Below are positions 63,020 to 64,000 of a DNA stretch of 64,000 nucleotides, piece by piece. The stretch's first letter is position 1. Every line of letters begins with the position of its first letter. The notes beneath the pieces were generated by a model. The model made no database searches. It saw nothing but the letters and a program-made list of their open reading frames with translations, and was not told where the DNA came from. The translations under genes and the position numbers were made by a program. The stretch comes from Deferribacteres bacterium (GTDB lineage Bacteria; Zhuqueibacterota; Zhuqueibacteria; Zhuqueibacterales; Geothermadaptataceae): NCBI GenBank assembly GCA_020633675.1, contig JACKDE010000001.1, positions 496,001 through 560,000 on the forward strand, given 5' to 3'.

Positions 63020-63319
63020 ATGGAAGATGCCATCCTCGTTTCAATTTATGTTTTTGTACTGGCCATTTTTGTTGGCTTTGAAGTGATTACCAAAGTGCCC
63101 CCTCTTTTGCACACACCGCTGATGTCGGGTTCGAATGCGATCTCCGGCATTACCATCGTTGGCGCGTTGATCAGTGCGGGTGCCGGGCATGCCTTGCTCA
63201 GCACTGTTCTTGGCACGCTGGCCGTGATCTGTGCCACCATCAATGTGGTGGGCGGATTTATGGTGACCGACCGCATGCTGGAGATGTTCAAGAAGGATAA
63301 AAAGGAGGAGGGTAAATAA
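63020..63319 (+). CDS. pntAB: NAD(P) transhydrogenase alpha subunit, part 2 (membrane)
   Basis: A 99-residue membrane subunit with three TMs: ILVSIYVFVLAIFVGFEVI, then VPPLLHTPLMSGSNAISGIT (conserved in family), and VLGTLAVICATINVVGGFMV. Aaggga site. Part of the proton channel. Confidence 0.95.
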   Translation: MEDAILVSIYVFVLAIFVGFEVITKVPPLLHTPLMSGSNAISGITIVGALISAGAGHALLSTVLGTLAVICATINVVGGFMVTDRMLEMFKKDKKEEGK

Positions 63320-63322
63320 TTC

Positions 63323-64000
63323 ATGGCAACTTTGTTGAACCTATCATATTTGCTGGCTGCCGTGCTCTTCATCTTCGGATTGAAGCAGTTGGGCTCGCCC
63401 AAAACGGCACGTCGCGGCAACATGCTGGCGATGCTCGGCATGCTGATCGCGATTTTGATGACCCTGCTGGACAAGCAGATTATTGATTTCACGTATATTA
63501 TCATTGGCCTGATCGTGGGTGCCGGCATCGGCGCGTACGCAGCCATTACCGTACAAATGACCAATATGCCGCAAATGGTTGCGCTGTTCAACGGCTTTGG
63601 TGGTGCGGCGTCCACTTTTGTCGCATACTCCGAATTTGTCGCTGGCAATTACGTCACTTCAACCGGCGATCCAAAGCTCGATATCGTTATTACCATCGGG
63701 CTGAGTGTGCTGATCGGGACGGTGACGTTCTCGGGCAGCTTGATCGCCTTTGCCAAATTGCAGGGCATCATGCGGGGCGCGCCGATCACCTTCAAAGGCC
63801 AGCAGGCGCTGAATGCGGCCAGCCTGATTGCGGTGGTGATCCTCGGTGGCATGCTGGCTGTCAATCCGGATAATGCCATTCTGCTGGTGATTATTCTCGC
63901 GATTGCACTGCTGCTCGGCGTGATCTCGGTAATTCCGATCGGTGGCGCGGACATGCCGGTGGTGATTTCATTGCTGAACTCCTATTCGGGTTTGGCTGCG
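63323..64000 (+). CDS. pntB: NAD(P) transhydrogenase beta subunit, partial (runs off window)
   Basis: Starts ATG at 63323 (MATLLNLSYLLAAVLFIFG) 3 bases after the pntAB stop and is open to 64000. Visible: SPKTARRGNMLAMLGM, GAGIGAYAAITVQMTNMPQM, VALFNGFGGAASTFVAYSEF (conserved PntB text) and LIAFAKLQG. About 226 residues seen of an expected ~460; the NADP-binding domain lies beyond the window. Confidence 0.95.
   Translation, partial: MATLLNLSYLLAAVLFIFGLKQLGSPKTARRGNMLAMLGMLIAILMTLLDKQIIDFTYIIIGLIVGAGIGAYAAITVQMTNMPQMVALFNGFGGAASTFVAYSEFVAGNYVTSTGDPKLDIVITIGLSVLIGTVTFSGSLIAFAKLQGIMRGAPITFKGQQALNAASLIAVVILGGMLAVNPDNAILLVIILAIALLLGVISVIPIGGADMPVVISLLNSYSGLAA

Overview
The window looks like chromosome from a Gram-negative bacterium of the Bacteroidota/Calditrichota/KSB1 side of the tree, not an enterobacterium. 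Evidence: three secreted proteins end in the YPNPFN-type C-terminal sorting domain (type IX secretion style), there is a SusC-like TonB receptor with a carboxypeptidase-type plug extension, AraC regulators with a 7-TM N-terminus, a Tol-Pal operon, and intergenic tracts built from short reiterated words. Coding DNA is mid-GC except for one clearly AT-rich island at 1.1-3.2 kb. The phylum is inference from these features only.

Layout. 0-1 kb: etfA. 1.1-3.3 kb: a complete, AT-rich type II-A retron (msr-msd RNA with a1/a2 repeats, deoxyribosyltransferase-like effector, reverse transcriptase, terminator). 3.4-17.4 kb (mostly minus strand): TonB receptor, two 7TM-AraC regulators, SpoIIE phosphatase, GDPD lipoprotein, a ferric-type ABC importer (SBP, fused double permease, short ATPase), a methyltransferase/Spy-like pair. 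17.5-20.5 kb: a 7-bp tandem repeat, an AhpD-like protein, an unknown 465-aa protein, a CYTH protein, tRNA-Gly(CCC). 20.7-25.2 kb: secreted carbohydrate-related proteins. 25.5-31.1 kb: tolQ-tolR-tonB/tolA-tolB-(dinB)-pal-cpoB. 31-37.3 kb: Nudix, small membrane/envelope proteins, and a putative selenoprotein of the UshA-like phosphoesterase fold whose in-frame UGA breaks the ORF. 37.4-45.2 kb (minus): choice-of-anchor I protein, GH5 cellulase, an unknown sorted protein with a remnant duplicate of its tail, O-antigen ligase. 45.3-58.1 kb: DtxR repressor; ECF sigma/anti-sigma/RseB-like stress module running directly into an RND efflux set (MFP and two RND pumps, Spy-like protein), interrupted by a broken four-helix-bundle gene. 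58.4-64 kb: SRPBCC, PqiA-like, a second putative selenoprotein (CxxU alkylhydroperoxidase-like), ubiE, methylmalonyl-CoA epimerase, and pntAA-pntAB-pntB (pntB runs off the end).

Most notable: (1) two independent in-frame UGA codons placed exactly where homologues have a redox cysteine, each followed by a hairpin at the spacing of a bacterial SECIS; the UshA-like one carries the same loop hexamer in the same codon position as E. coli fdhF. A standard gene caller truncates or splits both. (2) The complete retron. (3) The envelope-stress sigma module fused into an efflux operon.
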